Source: Jiangella ureilytica (GTDB lineage Bacteria > Actinomycetota > Actinomycetes > Jiangellales > Jiangellaceae). Taken from it: a stretch of 64,000 nucleotides of DNA. Shown here piece after piece: positions 7,845 to 20,167 of this stretch (its first letter is position 1; every line of letters begins with the position of its first letter). A program made the translations under genes and the position numbers. Under the pieces are notes generated by a model. That model worked only from the letters and a program-made list of their open reading frames with translations. It was not told the DNA's origin and ran no database searches. Location of the stretch: the NCBI RefSeq assembly GCF_004348545.1, contig NZ_SMKL01000011.1, positions 1 to 64,000 of the forward strand, written 5' to 3'.

Positions 7845-7929
7845 GAGCTCTGCCGTCGCTTCCGACCGCAAAGCGCCAACGCGCGCGCGAGAGCTCTGCC
7901 GTCATTCCCGACCGCAAAGCTCCAGCGCG
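7845..7929. repeat. Two imperfect ~40-bp direct repeats, intergenic
   Basis: Copy 1 (7845-7884) and copy 2 (7891-7929) share GAGCTCTGCCGTC, then CCGACCGCAAAGC and CCA(A/G)CGCG, with a few substitutions. They fill most of the 144 bases between the start of the glycosylase gene and the stop of the next gene. No open frame or clear hairpin explains them. Confidence 0.75.
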
Positions 7930-7944
7930 GCCAGGCGGTCTCGG

Positions 7945-9078
7945 TCAGCGCCTGATGACGCCGGTCAGCCGGTCGTAGCGGATCACCGTCGAGACACTCT
8001 CGCGCGGGTCGGCCAGGCCGGTCACCTCGAAGGCGGTGACGCCGTGGCGCACCCGGTCGATGGTGGCGATGCGCAGCCACTGAACGTTGTCGCGCAGCAC
8101 CGTGACCTCGTCCAGCAGCGTGCCGTCGCGGCCCGCGGCGATGGCGAAGGTCGGCCCGTCGGGCGCGGCGATGTCGATGCCCCCGTCCTCGCGCAGCGTC
8201 ATCGTGCAGGTGAGGTTGCCGCGGCCGCCGTTCGCCGTCCCGATGAAGTCGTACATCGGGGCCGGGTCGCCGACGTAGTAGCGCAGCCGGCCGAGGCCGG
8301 TCACGTCCATGCCGTTGTAGAAGTTCTTGCCCTCGCGGTCGAGCCAGAAGTGCGGGTTGTGCGTCTTGGCGTTGAAGTTCGGACCGGAGTTGTACGAGAT
8401 GTGCCAGTGCGGCGGGTTGTCCGCGTGCAGGGTGTTGTTGGTCTCGAAGCCCATCAGCACCCACCGGTGGCCCTTCGCGGCCGCCGTCGCGACCAGGCCC
8501 GACGCGTGGCAGATGTAGTTGGCGGCGACCAGCTGGTGCACCACGGACCTCACCTCGCCCGCCGGCCACGGCACCGACGTCCACGGCCCGGCGACGCGGT
8601 CGGCGTCGTTGTGCTCGATGCGCCAGTTCATGCCCGGCACGTTCTCGGGGAAGCTCCACACCTGCAACGTCGGCTGGTTGGCATCGGCGGATGTCTGGGT
8701 CACCGGGAGCGTGAAGCTGAAGCGGTCGCCGTCGGCGGGGTCGGGCCGCAGCGCCAGGCGGGTGTCCTGGTGCACGACCGTCTCGACGGCGACGTCCGGC
8801 CAGCGCACGGCGATCTCGATGCCGGTGCTGCGCGGGCCGACGACGAACGTGTAGTACTCGGCCCGGCTGGCCACCGAGTAGCGGGTGCCGGCCAGGATGC
8901 TGTAGCCCGGCGGCAGCGTGATCTCCGGGACGCTCGGCGTGTCGGGCCGGGTGCGCACGATGCGGAAGGCGGCGTACGCGGTGGGTTCGGCGGACGAGGC
9001 GGCCGACGGGAGCGTCAGCGCCAGACCCGCAGCGGAAGCACCGGCGATGAGCGCGCGTCGGGTCAATGGTCCGGGCAT
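7945..9078 (-). CDS. Tat-exported protein of unknown function
   Basis: A 377-residue protein with a twin-arginine signal: LTRRALIAGASAAGLALTLP, then a cleavage region near SAASSAEP. The mature part is beta-rich, with many Trp, Tyr and His residues (PPHWHISYNSGPNFNAKTHN, DREGKNFYNGMDVTGLGRLR), and contains a single clear Cys pair (NYICHASG ... GNLTCTM). I do not recognise a catalytic family. Tat export suggests that the protein folds, possibly with a cofactor or metal, before secretion. The ATG at 9078 is directly followed by the signal. It stands alone, with 167 bases of upstream DNA before ppx in which I see no strong motif. Confidence 0.8.
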   Translation of the reverse strand: MPGPLTRRALIAGASAAGLALTLPSAASSAEPTAYAAFRIVRTRPDTPSVPEITLPPGYSILAGTRYSVASRAEYYTFVVGPRSTGIEIAVRWPDVAVETVVHQDTRLALRPDPADGDRFSFTLPVTQTSADANQPTLQVWSFPENVPGMNWRIEHNDADRVAGPWTSVPWPAGEVRSVVHQLVAANYICHASGLVATAAAKGHRWVLMGFETNNTLHADNPPHWHISYNSGPNFNAKTHNPHFWLDREGKNFYNGMDVTGLGRLRYYVGDPAPMYDFIGTANGGRGNLTCTMTLREDGGIDIAAPDGPTFAIAAGRDGTLLDEVTVLRDNVQWLRIATIDRVRHGVTAFEVTGLADPRESVSTVIRYDRLTGVIRR

Positions 9079-9245
9079 GTGATGGCCTTTCGCTCGTGGA
9101 GTCGACGGCGATGTCAGGACCGGATCCTCACCGTTCCATATGAAATGTCATCAGCGTGGCGACTGAACGGCAGTTGAAGACTCACGCTGGTGACGTCCGC
9201 CGCATGGCGGGTGCGCAGCATCACCTGACCGGCAGTCCGCCGCCG

Positions 9246-10175
9246 TCAGCCGCTGACGATGCTCCAGGCGATGCCGTCGAGGATGTCGTGCTCGCTGACC
9301 AGCACCTCGTCGACGCCGGCGCGGTCGACCACGCAGCGCAGCACCAGGGCGCCGGCACCGATCACGTCGGCGCGGCCCGGGTGCATCGGCCCGATGGCCA
9401 GCCGCTCGTCGTGGGTGAGCGTGAGCAGGTGCTCGCTGATGGCCCGCACCTCGGCGGCCGGGACGCGGCGGTGGTGGATGGCGGCGGAGTCGTACTCGGC
9501 CAGTCCCAGATGGATCGCGGCGACCGTGGTGACCGAGCCGGCCAGCCCGACCAGGGTGCGGGCGTCGGCGATGGGCACGACGGCGGCGGCGTCGTCGAGC
9601 GCGGCCTCGATGTCGGCACGGGCGGCGGCGACCTGATCGGAGGTGGGCGGGTCGGTCAGGAACCGCCGCTCGGTCAGCCGGACGCAACCGACGTCGACGC
9701 TGCGGGCGGCGGTGACCCTGCCGGTGGACCCGAGCGCGAGCTCCGTCGATCCGCCGCCGATGTCGACCACGAGATAGGGCGGCTCGCCGTTGCCCGGCAG
9801 ACCGCGGACGGCGCCCTCGAACGAGAGCCCGGCCTCGGCCGCGCCGGACACCACCTCGGGCTCGACACCCAGGACCCGGACGACGCCGGCCACGAACTCG
9901 TCGCGGTTCGCGGCGTCGCGGGTGGCGCTGGTGGCGACCATGCGGACGTGCTCGGCGCCGAGCTCGTCGATGACGGCGGCGTACTCGGCCAGCGCCTCGA
10001 ACGTGCGGGCCAGCGGCTCCGGCGCGAGCACGCCGGTGCGGTCGACGTCCTTGCCGAGGCGGACGATGCGCAGCCGGCGGTCGAGGTCGTGCTGGCTGCC
10101 GGCCGCCGGGTCGAGCTCGCTGACCAGCAGCCGGACCGAGTTGGTGCCGCAGTCGATGGCGGCGACGCGGGTCAT
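9246..10175 (-). CDS. Exopolyphosphatase / pppGpp phosphohydrolase (Ppx/GppA)
   Basis: A 309-residue short Ppx/GppA enzyme of the ASKHA fold, which removes phosphate from polyphosphate or pppGpp. The phosphate-1 loop is AIDCGTNSVRLLV, and the second nucleotide motif is LVVDIGGGSTELALG, with the catalytic Glu region in EVVSGAAEAGLSFEGAVRGL. The length matches the actinobacterial Ppx1-like form that lacks the C-terminal HD domain. It follows DUF501 by ten bases in the conserved ftsB-DUF501-ppx order, which suggests co-expression with cell division and glycolysis genes upstream. Confidence 0.92.
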   Translation of the reverse strand: MTRVAAIDCGTNSVRLLVSELDPAAGSQHDLDRRLRIVRLGKDVDRTGVLAPEPLARTFEALAEYAAVIDELGAEHVRMVATSATRDAANRDEFVAGVVRVLGVEPEVVSGAAEAGLSFEGAVRGLPGNGEPPYLVVDIGGGSTELALGSTGRVTAARSVDVGCVRLTERRFLTDPPTSDQVAAARADIEAALDDAAAVVPIADARTLVGLAGSVTTVAAIHLGLAEYDSAAIHHRRVPAAEVRAISEHLLTLTHDERLAIGPMHPGRADVIGAGALVLRCVVDRAGVDEVLVSEHDILDGIAWSIVSG

Positions 10176-10185
10176 GCGGCGTTCC

Positions 10186-10698
10186 TCATGCGGGCGTCCA
10201 GTCGCAGCGGGCCGGGGTCCACGTCGCGCTCATGAGGTCCAGCGCGCGGTCGCCCAGCGGGTTGACGCCGGGCCCGGCGGCCAGGCTGTGCGCGACGAGG
10301 ACGTGCAGGCACTTGACGCGGTCGGGCATGCCGCCGGCCGAGACCCCGGCGATCTCCTCGACGTGTCCGGCCGCCTCGCGCCGCGCCAGGTAGGACGCGT
10401 GCGCCGCCCGGTAGGCCGCGGCCAGCTCGGGGTCGGCGGTCAGCTCGTCGGTCAGCTCGCGCATGACGCCGACGGACTCCAGCGTCGACGTGGCGGCGAC
10501 GGCGCGCGGGCAGGTCAGGTAGTACAGCGTGGGGAACGGTGTGCCGTCGGGCAGCCGCGGCTCGGTCTCGACGACGGACGGGTGGCCGGCGCCGTCGGGC
10601 CCGCACCTGGCCGCCACCGCACGGACGCCGCGGACAGGGCGGCCGAGCTGCTGGGTGACGGTGTCGAGGTCGGTCTGCGTGGGCGGGATGAGGCTCAC
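10186..10698 (-). CDS. DUF501 family protein
   Basis: A 170-residue cytoplasmic protein of the DUF501 family, which in actinobacteria is nearly always found between the FtsB/DivIC-like gene and ppx. Recognisable features are GTPFPTLYYLTCPRAVA and the Cys/His-containing C-terminal part GMPDRVKCLHVLVAHSLAAG, followed by NPLGDRAL. No function is established. The GTG start overlaps the stop of the upstream septum protein gene as GTGA, indicating coupled translation. Confidence 0.9.
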   Translation of the reverse strand: MSLIPPTQTDLDTVTQQLGRPVRGVRAVAARCGPDGAGHPSVVETEPRLPDGTPFPTLYYLTCPRAVAATSTLESVGVMRELTDELTADPELAAAYRAAHASYLARREAAGHVEEIAGVSAGGMPDRVKCLHVLVAHSLAAGPGVNPLGDRALDLMSATWTPARCDWTPA

Positions 10699-11321
10699 TC
10701 GCCGGTGTCTCCGTCGTCGACCGGTGCCTCGGGGTCGGGCGGCGGGCTGTCGGCGAACGTGACCGACGCCCAGAGCCGCTCGTACCAGGTGCCCTCACCG
10801 GCCGGCGGCAGGCCGTCGGCGGGACCCGAGGTGGTCTCGTCAGGGGCGTCCGGGTCGGGCAGGACGATGTAGCTCTGCTCGCCCGGCAGCACGAACCCGA
10901 GCCGCTCGCGCGCCTGGGCGGCCACGTAGGCGGGGTCCTCCCAGAGCCGCAGCTCCTGCTCGAGCTGCTCGACCGACGCCGTCAGCTCGTCCTGCTCGCG
11001 CTCGAGCTCGACCCGTTCGCGGTGCTGGTCGAACCAGGCCCGCAGCGGGTAGGCGTAGGACACCAGCAGCACCGCCAGCACCAGCGCGAGCACCGCGGCC
11101 CGGCCGGTGACCGAGGGACGGCCGCCCTTGGGCTGCGGGCGCCGCGGCGGCGGTGGGGGCGGCGGACCGTCGGCGGAGTCGGTACGGGGCCGGGCCGCCG
11201 CCGTCGTTCCCCCCTTGGGCGCACGGGCCGCGGGCCGAGCGGCCCGGCCCGCGCCGGGACGCCGCGCCGTGCCAGCGCCCGCCGCGGGGCGGGCGCTGGG
11301 CGAACGACGCGACGTGGCCAC
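10695..11321 (-). CDS. FtsB/DivIC-like septum formation initiator
   Basis: A 208-residue bitopic membrane protein. An Arg/Ala/Pro-rich cytoplasmic N-terminus of about 70 residues leads to one membrane helix (RAAVLALVLAVLLVSYAYPL). A coiled coil follows (QHRERVELEREQDELTASVE), and then the DivIC signature AYVAAQARERLGFVLPGEQS. The C-terminus is acidic and Pro-rich. The family forms the FtsQ-FtsL-FtsB type scaffold of the divisome. It starts nine bases after the eno stop and overlaps DUF501 by four bases. The long basic tail is typical of actinobacterial members. Confidence 0.9.
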   Translation of the reverse strand: MATSRRSPSARPAAGAGTARRPGAGRAARPAARAPKGGTTAAARPRTDSADGPPPPPPPRRPQPKGGRPSVTGRAAVLALVLAVLLVSYAYPLRAWFDQHRERVELEREQDELTASVEQLEQELRLWEDPAYVAAQARERLGFVLPGEQSYIVLPDPDAPDETTSGPADGLPPAGEGTWYERLWASVTFADSPPPDPEAPVDDGDTGE

Positions 11322-11329
11322 GGCGGCTC

Positions 11330-14739
<3,410 letters not shown>

Positions 14740-14756
14740 GCGTCTCCTTCCGTACA

Positions 14757-15653
14757 TCATTTGATGCCGGTCATCGCGATGCCTTGGACGAAGTACCGCT
14801 GCACCGCGAGGAACAGCACGATCACCGGCACGACGACGACGACGGCGCCGGCCAGCAGCAGCCCGTACTGCGTGGCGTTCTGGCCGACGGAGTACAGCGC
14901 GAGCGCGACCGGCAGGGTGTACTTGTCCTCCGTCTGGGCCACGACCAGCGGCCAGAGGAAGTTGTTCCACGACGTCAGGAACGTCAGGATCCCGAGCGTG
15001 GCCAGGGCGGGCCCGGCCAGCGGGAGCATGACGCTCCAGAAGATCCGCAGCTCGCCGGCGCCGTCGACGCGCGCGGCCTGGATCAGCTCGTCCGGCAGCC
15101 CCACGAAGTACTGCCGCATGAGGAACACGCCCAAGGGCGCGACCAGGTACGGCAGGATCAGCCCTGGGAAGGTGTTCGTCAGTCCCATGTTGCTGACCAG
15201 CACGAACAACGGCACGAACGTCACCATGCCGGGCACCATCAGGGTGCCGAGCACGATCACGAACACCAGCCGCCTGCCGCGGAACTCCAGCTTCGCCAGG
15301 GCGTAGCCGAGCATCGAGCCGAACAGCAGGTTCCCGAGGGTCACGACGACGGCGACGATCGTCGAGTTGAGGAAGTACGTCGGGAAGTTCAGCCGGTCGA
15401 ACAGCTCGCCGTAGTTCTCGAGGGTGAACGTCTCGGGCAGCCAGGTGGGCGGGATGGAGCGCACCTCCGACTCCGGCTTCACCGACGACAACAGCATCCA
15501 GATGAACGGCAGCGCCATGACGATCACGCCCAGCGTCAGCACGACATAGAGCCAGCGCGACGGCGAGCGCTCGGCGTCGCGGCGCGGCGGGCCCACAGCG
15601 GGCATCGCGTCGGCGTCGTCGACGCGGGACGGGGGCGGGGTGTAGGTGGTCAT
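14757..15653 (-). CDS. Carbohydrate ABC transporter permease, MalG type
   Basis: A membrane permease with six predicted helices, the first being WLYVVLTLGVIVMALPFIWM. The cytoplasmic loop LIQAARVDGAGELRIFWSVM is the EAA motif that docks the ATPase, and the sequence ends in QRYFVQGIAMTGIK, typical for MalG/UgpE-type permeases. It pairs with the MalF-type permease upstream (10-base gap) and the binding protein. No ATPase is encoded in this operon, so it probably borrows a shared MsiK-like ATPase, as is common in actinobacteria. ATG at 15653 has GAGG upstream; a GTG nine bases earlier is the alternative. Confidence 0.93.
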   Translation of the reverse strand: MTTYTPPPSRVDDADAMPAVGPPRRDAERSPSRWLYVVLTLGVIVMALPFIWMLLSSVKPESEVRSIPPTWLPETFTLENYGELFDRLNFPTYFLNSTIVAVVVTLGNLLFGSMLGYALAKLEFRGRRLVFVIVLGTLMVPGMVTFVPLFVLVSNMGLTNTFPGLILPYLVAPLGVFLMRQYFVGLPDELIQAARVDGAGELRIFWSVMLPLAGPALATLGILTFLTSWNNFLWPLVVAQTEDKYTLPVALALYSVGQNATQYGLLLAGAVVVVVPVIVLFLAVQRYFVQGIAMTGIK

Positions 15654-15663
15654 CGCGGGCACC

Positions 15664-16617
15664 TCAGGCCTTCGGCCGCAGCAGCCGGAACTGCAGCACC
15701 GTCATGACGACGATGGCCACGAACAGCACGTAGCTGGCCGCCGCGGCGTATCCGTAGTTGCCGAAGCTGAACTGGTCGTAGATGTAGTACGAGACCGACC
15801 GCGTCGCGTTGAGCGGCCCGCCGTTGGTCATGACGAACGGCTCCTCGAAGACCTGCAGGTAGCCGACGCCGGTGATGACGGCGCCGAACAGCAGCACGGG
15901 GCGCAGCAGCGGCAGCGTGACGTGCCGGAACCGCTGCCAGCGCCCGGCGCCGTCGACCTCGGCCGCCTCGAGCAGCTCGCGCGGCACCGTCTGCAGCCCG
16001 GCCAGGAAGATGACCATCAGCGTGCCGAGGTTGCGCCACGTCGCCATGACGATGAGCGACGGCAGCGCCAGCGACGGGTCGCCCAGCCAGTCGGGGCCGT
16101 CGATGCCTGCTACGCTCAGCAGCTGGTTGATCGGCCCGGTGTCCGGCTGCAGCAGGAACCGCCAGACCACGGCGACGGCGACGATGCTGGTGACGACCGG
16201 CAGGTAGTAGCCGAGCCGGAAGAACGCCTTCAGCCGGGTGATGCGGTTCAGCCCGACCGCAGCCGCCAGCGCCAGCACCATGGTCAGCGGCACGCCGACG
16301 ACCACGAAGATCGCCGTGTTGACCGCGACCTTGCGGAACAGCTCGTCCTGGAAGAGCGCCGTGTAGTTGTCGAAGCCGGCGAGGTCGACGGCGAACGGCG
16401 TCCGCACGTCGGTGCTGCGCATGTCGGTGAAGCTCATGAACAGCGAGGCGAAGACCGGTCCGACGGTGAAGGCGGCGAACAACAGCAGGAACGGCAGCGC
16501 GAGCAGCCAGGCGGTCCGGGCCTGCCGGCGTTGCAGCAGGGACCGGCGGCGCCGGCCACCCGGCGTGCCGCCCGCGGGGGTCGGGCGGCCCGCCGGAGCC
16601 CTGGTGGCGGTGGCCAT
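15664..16617 (-). CDS. Carbohydrate ABC transporter permease, MalF type
   Basis: A 317-residue permease with a basic N-terminal tail, a first helix ARTAWLLALPFLLLFAAFTV, and an EAA loop LLEAAEVDGAGRWQRFRHVT. The C-terminal half (FEEPFVMTNGGPLNATRSVS) is characteristic of the sugar-permease partner of MalG. Together with the downstream permease it forms the membrane channel for the sugar bound by the lipoprotein encoded 12 bases upstream. Confidence 0.93.
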   Translation of the reverse strand: MATATRAPAGRPTPAGGTPGGRRRRSLLQRRQARTAWLLALPFLLLFAAFTVGPVFASLFMSFTDMRSTDVRTPFAVDLAGFDNYTALFQDELFRKVAVNTAIFVVVGVPLTMVLALAAAVGLNRITRLKAFFRLGYYLPVVTSIVAVAVVWRFLLQPDTGPINQLLSVAGIDGPDWLGDPSLALPSLIVMATWRNLGTLMVIFLAGLQTVPRELLEAAEVDGAGRWQRFRHVTLPLLRPVLLFGAVITGVGYLQVFEEPFVMTNGGPLNATRSVSYYIYDQFSFGNYGYAAAASYVLFVAIVVMTVLQFRLLRPKA

Positions 16618-16629
16618 GGTCGCCGGCTC

Positions 16630-17916
16630 CTACTGGAGCCCGGTCCCGATGGACGACGCCTGTGACTGCATGTCGGCGACGGCGTCGCCTGCGGGCATGG
16701 TGCCGCGGACGGCCGCCTCGATGTTGCCGTCGATGACCGTGGCGACCTGCTCCCACGTCGGGACGGCGGGCGGCGCCTCGGTCTGCTCGAGCTGCTCGCC
16801 GAAGACCGCGACCAGCGGGTCCTCGGTCAGCGGCCCGTCCTCCCAGGCGTCGGGGCGCGACGGCAGGCCGGTGGCGGTCTCGTACCAGCTCTGCTGCACC
16901 TCGGCCTCGGTGAGGTACTGGATGAGCTTCCAGGCGCCGTCCTTGTTGTCGGAGTCGGTGAAGACGGCGAGGTTGCCGCCGCCGACGAACGACGTGCCGG
17001 GCGCGTCGTCCTTGCCGGGCAGCGGGACGACCTCGAAGGTGTCCGTGGCGCCGGCGTCGCGGACCAGGCCGATGTGCCAGGGCCCGGAGATGAACGAGCC
17101 GATGCTGCCGTCGGCGAACATCTGCTCCAGCGCTCCCGGCTGCAGGACGGTGTCCTGCGACAGGCCCTCGGAGAAGTAGGACATGTAGTACTCGAGCGCC
17201 TCGGTCATCTCGGGGCTGTCGAGCGTGTACGCGTCACCGTCGGTGAGCGTGGCGCCGTTCTGCCAGGCGAACGGCATGAACGTCTGCCACGAGCCGCTCT
17301 GGCCGGGCTGCAGGTAGATGCCCTGCTGGGCGCCGGCCTCCTGCAGCCCCTGCGCGAACGCCTTGAGGTCGTCCCAGGTGGTCGGCGGCTCGAGGCCGGC
17401 CGACTCGGCGAGGTCGGTGCGGTAGAACAACGCCCGGGTCTCGACGTACCAGGGGACGCCGTAGGACGTGCCGTCGACGACGGTGGACGCCCACGGGCCG
17501 GGGAAGAAGTCGTCCTCGGCGAACACGTCCGTCGGGGTCGGCTCGAGGCCGCCGGTCGCGGCGAACTCGCCCATCCAGGTGGTGCCGATCAGGCTCACGT
17601 CGGGGGTCTCGCCGGCGGCGATGGCGGTGGCGATGCGGTCGTGCGCGCCCTCCCACGGCACCGGCGTGACCTCGACGGTGACGTCGGGGTTGGCCTCCTC
17701 GAAGTCGGCCAGGAAGTCGCCGAGGAGCTCGCCCTCGGTGCCCATGGCCCAGACCTCGACGGTGCCGGTGGCGGGGCCTTCGCTGAGGTCCGCGGACGGG
17801 GCGGCGTTGCCGTCGTCGCCGCCGGACCCGGAGTCGTCCTCGCGCCCGCAGGCGGTGAGGGCGAGCGCGGTCGCCGCGGCCAGTGCTGTTGCGGCGGTGA
17901 TGGGTCGTCGACTCAT
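16630..17916 (-). CDS. Extracellular sugar-binding lipoprotein (family 1)
   Basis: A 428-residue solute-binding protein. The lipobox LALTACGR places the lipid-modified Cys at residue 23, followed by a Gly/Ser/Asp linker. The mature protein shows family 1 features such as VEVWAMGTEGELLGDFLADF, SLIGTTWMGEFAA, GVPWYVETRALFYRTD and FVGGGNLAVF. It should deliver an oligosaccharide to the two permeases. The ATG overlaps the stop of the lacI-type gene by four bases, so regulator and transporter share one transcript. The ligand is unknown, but the linked GH39 and GH15-like genes suggest a plant or microbial oligosaccharide. Confidence 0.94.
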   Translation of the reverse strand: MSRRPITAATALAAATALALTACGREDDSGSGGDDGNAAPSADLSEGPATGTVEVWAMGTEGELLGDFLADFEEANPDVTVEVTPVPWEGAHDRIATAIAAGETPDVSLIGTTWMGEFAATGGLEPTPTDVFAEDDFFPGPWASTVVDGTSYGVPWYVETRALFYRTDLAESAGLEPPTTWDDLKAFAQGLQEAGAQQGIYLQPGQSGSWQTFMPFAWQNGATLTDGDAYTLDSPEMTEALEYYMSYFSEGLSQDTVLQPGALEQMFADGSIGSFISGPWHIGLVRDAGATDTFEVVPLPGKDDAPGTSFVGGGNLAVFTDSDNKDGAWKLIQYLTEAEVQQSWYETATGLPSRPDAWEDGPLTEDPLVAVFGEQLEQTEAPPAVPTWEQVATVIDGNIEAAVRGTMPAGDAVADMQSQASSIGTGLQ

Positions 17917-18962
17917 CGATGAGCCTCCTTCGAGTGCGGCCCGCAACTGCGGCGGACCACGAGCTGGGTGGTCAGGACGTCGTGACGTGGTTCGGAACGG
18001 TCCCCGCTGATCCGGGCGTCGAGCAGCTGCGCCGCCCGGCCCCCCATCTCGCGCATCGGCTGACGGACCGTCGTCAGCCCCGCGTAGCGTGCCGCCATGA
18101 CGTCGTCCCACCCGGTGACGGCGACGTCCCCCGGTACCTCGATCCCCTCTTCGGCCAGCGCGACCGTGAGGCCGAGCGCCAGCTCGTCGTTCGCACAGAC
18201 GACCACGTCGGGCAGGCCGTCGGCGATGAGCGCGCCGGCCACGCGGGCGCCGTCGTCCTCCTTGAAGCCGGCCAGGACGGTGCGGTCGGGCACGTCGACG
18301 CCGGCCTGGGCGAGCGCGCCGCGGAACCCGGCCCATCGCTCCGCCACATCGGTGGACTCGACCGGGTCGCCGAGGAACGCCATGCGCCGGTGCCCGTCGG
18401 CCAGCAGGTGGTCGACGACGGAGGTCGCGGCGACGACGTTCTCGGTGCGGACGGAGTCGGCGCCCTCGATCTCGGTGCGCGCCATGAGCACGACGGGGAC
18501 ACCGCGCTGCAGGATCTCCGCGACCACGTCGTCGTGCACCGTCCGCCCGAACACGGCCAGCCCGTCGACCCTGCCGGCGAGCTCGAGCACCATGTCGTCG
18601 GCGGACTCGCGGTTGTGCGTGCTGAGGATGAGCACCGATCGGCCGAGCGTGGCGGCGACCTCCTCGTAGCCCAGGACGACCTCGGCGTAGTAGGGGCCGG
18701 ACAGGTCGGGGAAGACGATGCCGTTGGCGGCGTGCCGTCTCTCGGCCAGGGACCGGCCGAGCTGGCTGGGGGTGAAGCGCAGCTCCTCGATGGCGGCGTC
18801 GACCCGCTCGCGGGTGGCCGGATGGACGAGGTCGCTGCCGCGGAGCGCGCGCGAGACGGTCGCCACGGAGACGCCCGCGTGCCGCGCGACGTCGCGGATG
18901 GTCACGCTGGCGCGGGAGGACGTGCGGCGACGCTGGGTGCCCTTCTGCTCCGCGCTGTCCAT
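17913..18962 (-). CDS. LacI family transcriptional regulator
   Basis: A 349-residue repressor. The N-terminal helix-turn-helix and hinge helix are VTIRDVARHAGVSVATVSRA and LRFTPSQLGRSLAERR. The rest is a periplasmic-binding-like sugar sensor that ends RQPMREMGGRAAQLL. It is the first gene of the operon and most likely controls itself, the transporter, GH39 and the divergent GH15-like gene through the two operator sites between 18982 and 19006. The effector should be a product of the imported sugar. Confidence 0.95.
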   Translation of the reverse strand: MDSAEQKGTQRRRTSSRASVTIRDVARHAGVSVATVSRALRGSDLVHPATRERVDAAIEELRFTPSQLGRSLAERRHAANGIVFPDLSGPYYAEVVLGYEEVAATLGRSVLILSTHNRESADDMVLELAGRVDGLAVFGRTVHDDVVAEILQRGVPVVLMARTEIEGADSVRTENVVAATSVVDHLLADGHRRMAFLGDPVESTDVAERWAGFRGALAQAGVDVPDRTVLAGFKEDDGARVAGALIADGLPDVVVCANDELALGLTVALAEEGIEVPGDVAVTGWDDVMAARYAGLTTVRQPMREMGGRAAQLLDARISGDRSEPRHDVLTTQLVVRRSCGPHSKEAHR

Positions 18963-18981
18963 CGTCTGCTCGCTCCTTTGG

Positions 18982-19006
18982 TACCGGTTACATAAACCGG
19001 TTACAT
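18982..19006. promoter_or_regulatory. Tandem LacI-type operators
   Basis: Two copies of ACCGGTTACAT, each centred on the palindrome ACCGGT (18983-18988 and 18996-19001). They are 13 bp apart, in the 62 bases between the divergent lacI-type and GH15-like genes. The central CG of an AnCCGGnT palindrome is the hallmark of LacI/GalR operators. They can serve both promoters. Confidence 0.75.
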
Positions 19007-19024
19007 CGGCTACATTCGGGCATC

Positions 19025-20167
19025 ATGGCCGAGCCTGTCAACCCATTGTCCGTAGCCGATGCCGCTGACCTGCGACGACTCGCTGAGTTGGCCGAGGTCA
19101 GCGTCTCGCTCATCGCCGGTGCGCAGGATGCGTCCGGTGCGTACCCCGCGGCGGTGGGGTTCACGCCGTACGGCTTCTCCTGGTTCCGCGACGGCGCGTT
19201 CATCGCCGAGGGCATGAGCCGGGCGGGCGCCGCCTCGTCGGCGACGGCGTTCCATGAGTGGTGCGCGCGCGTGCTGGTGCGCGAGTCGGCCGCTGTCGAC
19301 GCCCTGGTGGCGCGGGTCTCGGCGGGCGAGCAGCCCACGGACGCCGAGCTGCTGCCGGCGCGGTACACGCTGGCCGGCGAGCGCCACGAGGACGACTGGT
19401 GGAACTACCAGGTCGACGGCTACGGCACGTGGCTGTGGGCACTGCGGACGCACCTGTCGCGCTGGGGTGGCTCGGCCGCGCCGTACACGGCGGCCGCCGA
19501 GACGGCGGCGCGCTACCTCGCCGCCGTCGGCGACCGGACCTGCCGCGACTGGTGGGAGGAGCACCGCGACCAGACCCACGTGTCGACCCTCGCCTCCGTG
19601 TACGGCGGCTTGCGCGCCGCCGCCGAGCTGGGGATGTCGCCGTCGACGGCGTCCGCCGCGGCCGCCGCGGCCGAGCGGGTGGAGGCGCTGGTCGTGCGGT
19701 CGGGGACCCATGAGGGCGCGCTGCGCAAGTGGCTGGGGTCGACGGAGGTCGACGCGAGCCTGGTGGTGGCCGGGGTGCCGTTCGGGCTGGTCGATCCGTC
19801 CGGGCCGGTGATGACGGAGACGGTCGCGCGGGTGACGGCCGAGCTGACGACGCCCGGCGGCGGCGTGCACCGCTACGCCACGGACACCTTCTACGGCGGC
19901 GGGCAGTGGCCGATCCTGGCCGGCTTCCTCGGCTGGCACCACGCCGTCGTCGGTGAACGGGAGCGAGCGATGGAGCTGCTGCGCTGGATCGCCTCGACCG
20001 CCGACCCGTCCGGCCGGTTGCCCGAACAGCTGCCGCCGACGCTCGCTCCCGACGTGCTGCCGGAGTGGCTCGAGCGGTGGGGTCCCAGCGCCCGCCCGTT
20101 GCTGTGGTCACACGGCATGTACCTCGTCCTCGCGGCCGAACTGGGTGTCCTGGGACCCGCCCGCTGA
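19025..20167 (+). CDS. GH15-like glycoside hydrolase
   Basis: A 380-residue all-alpha-toroid enzyme most like GH15 glucoamylase/trehalase-type proteins. It shows the substrate-pocket motifs GFTPYGFSWFRDGAFIAEGM and DDWWNYQVDGYGTWLWAL, and near the C-terminus RLPEQLPPTL with a candidate catalytic Glu. It lacks the N-terminal beta domain of full-length GH15 enzymes and has no signal peptide, so it is likely cytoplasmic. It is transcribed divergently from the lacI-type regulator across tandem operators and probably degrades the same imported sugar. GH15 assignment is by motif only. The last 60 bases overlap a convergent membrane protein gene. Confidence 0.8.
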   Translation: MAEPVNPLSVADAADLRRLAELAEVSVSLIAGAQDASGAYPAAVGFTPYGFSWFRDGAFIAEGMSRAGAASSATAFHEWCARVLVRESAAVDALVARVSAGEQPTDAELLPARYTLAGERHEDDWWNYQVDGYGTWLWALRTHLSRWGGSAAPYTAAAETAARYLAAVGDRTCRDWWEEHRDQTHVSTLASVYGGLRAAAELGMSPSTASAAAAAAERVEALVVRSGTHEGALRKWLGSTEVDASLVVAGVPFGLVDPSGPVMTETVARVTAELTTPGGGVHRYATDTFYGGGQWPILAGFLGWHHAVVGERERAMELLRWIASTADPSGRLPEQLPPTLAPDVLPEWLERWGPSARPLLWSHGMYLVLAAELGVLGPAR

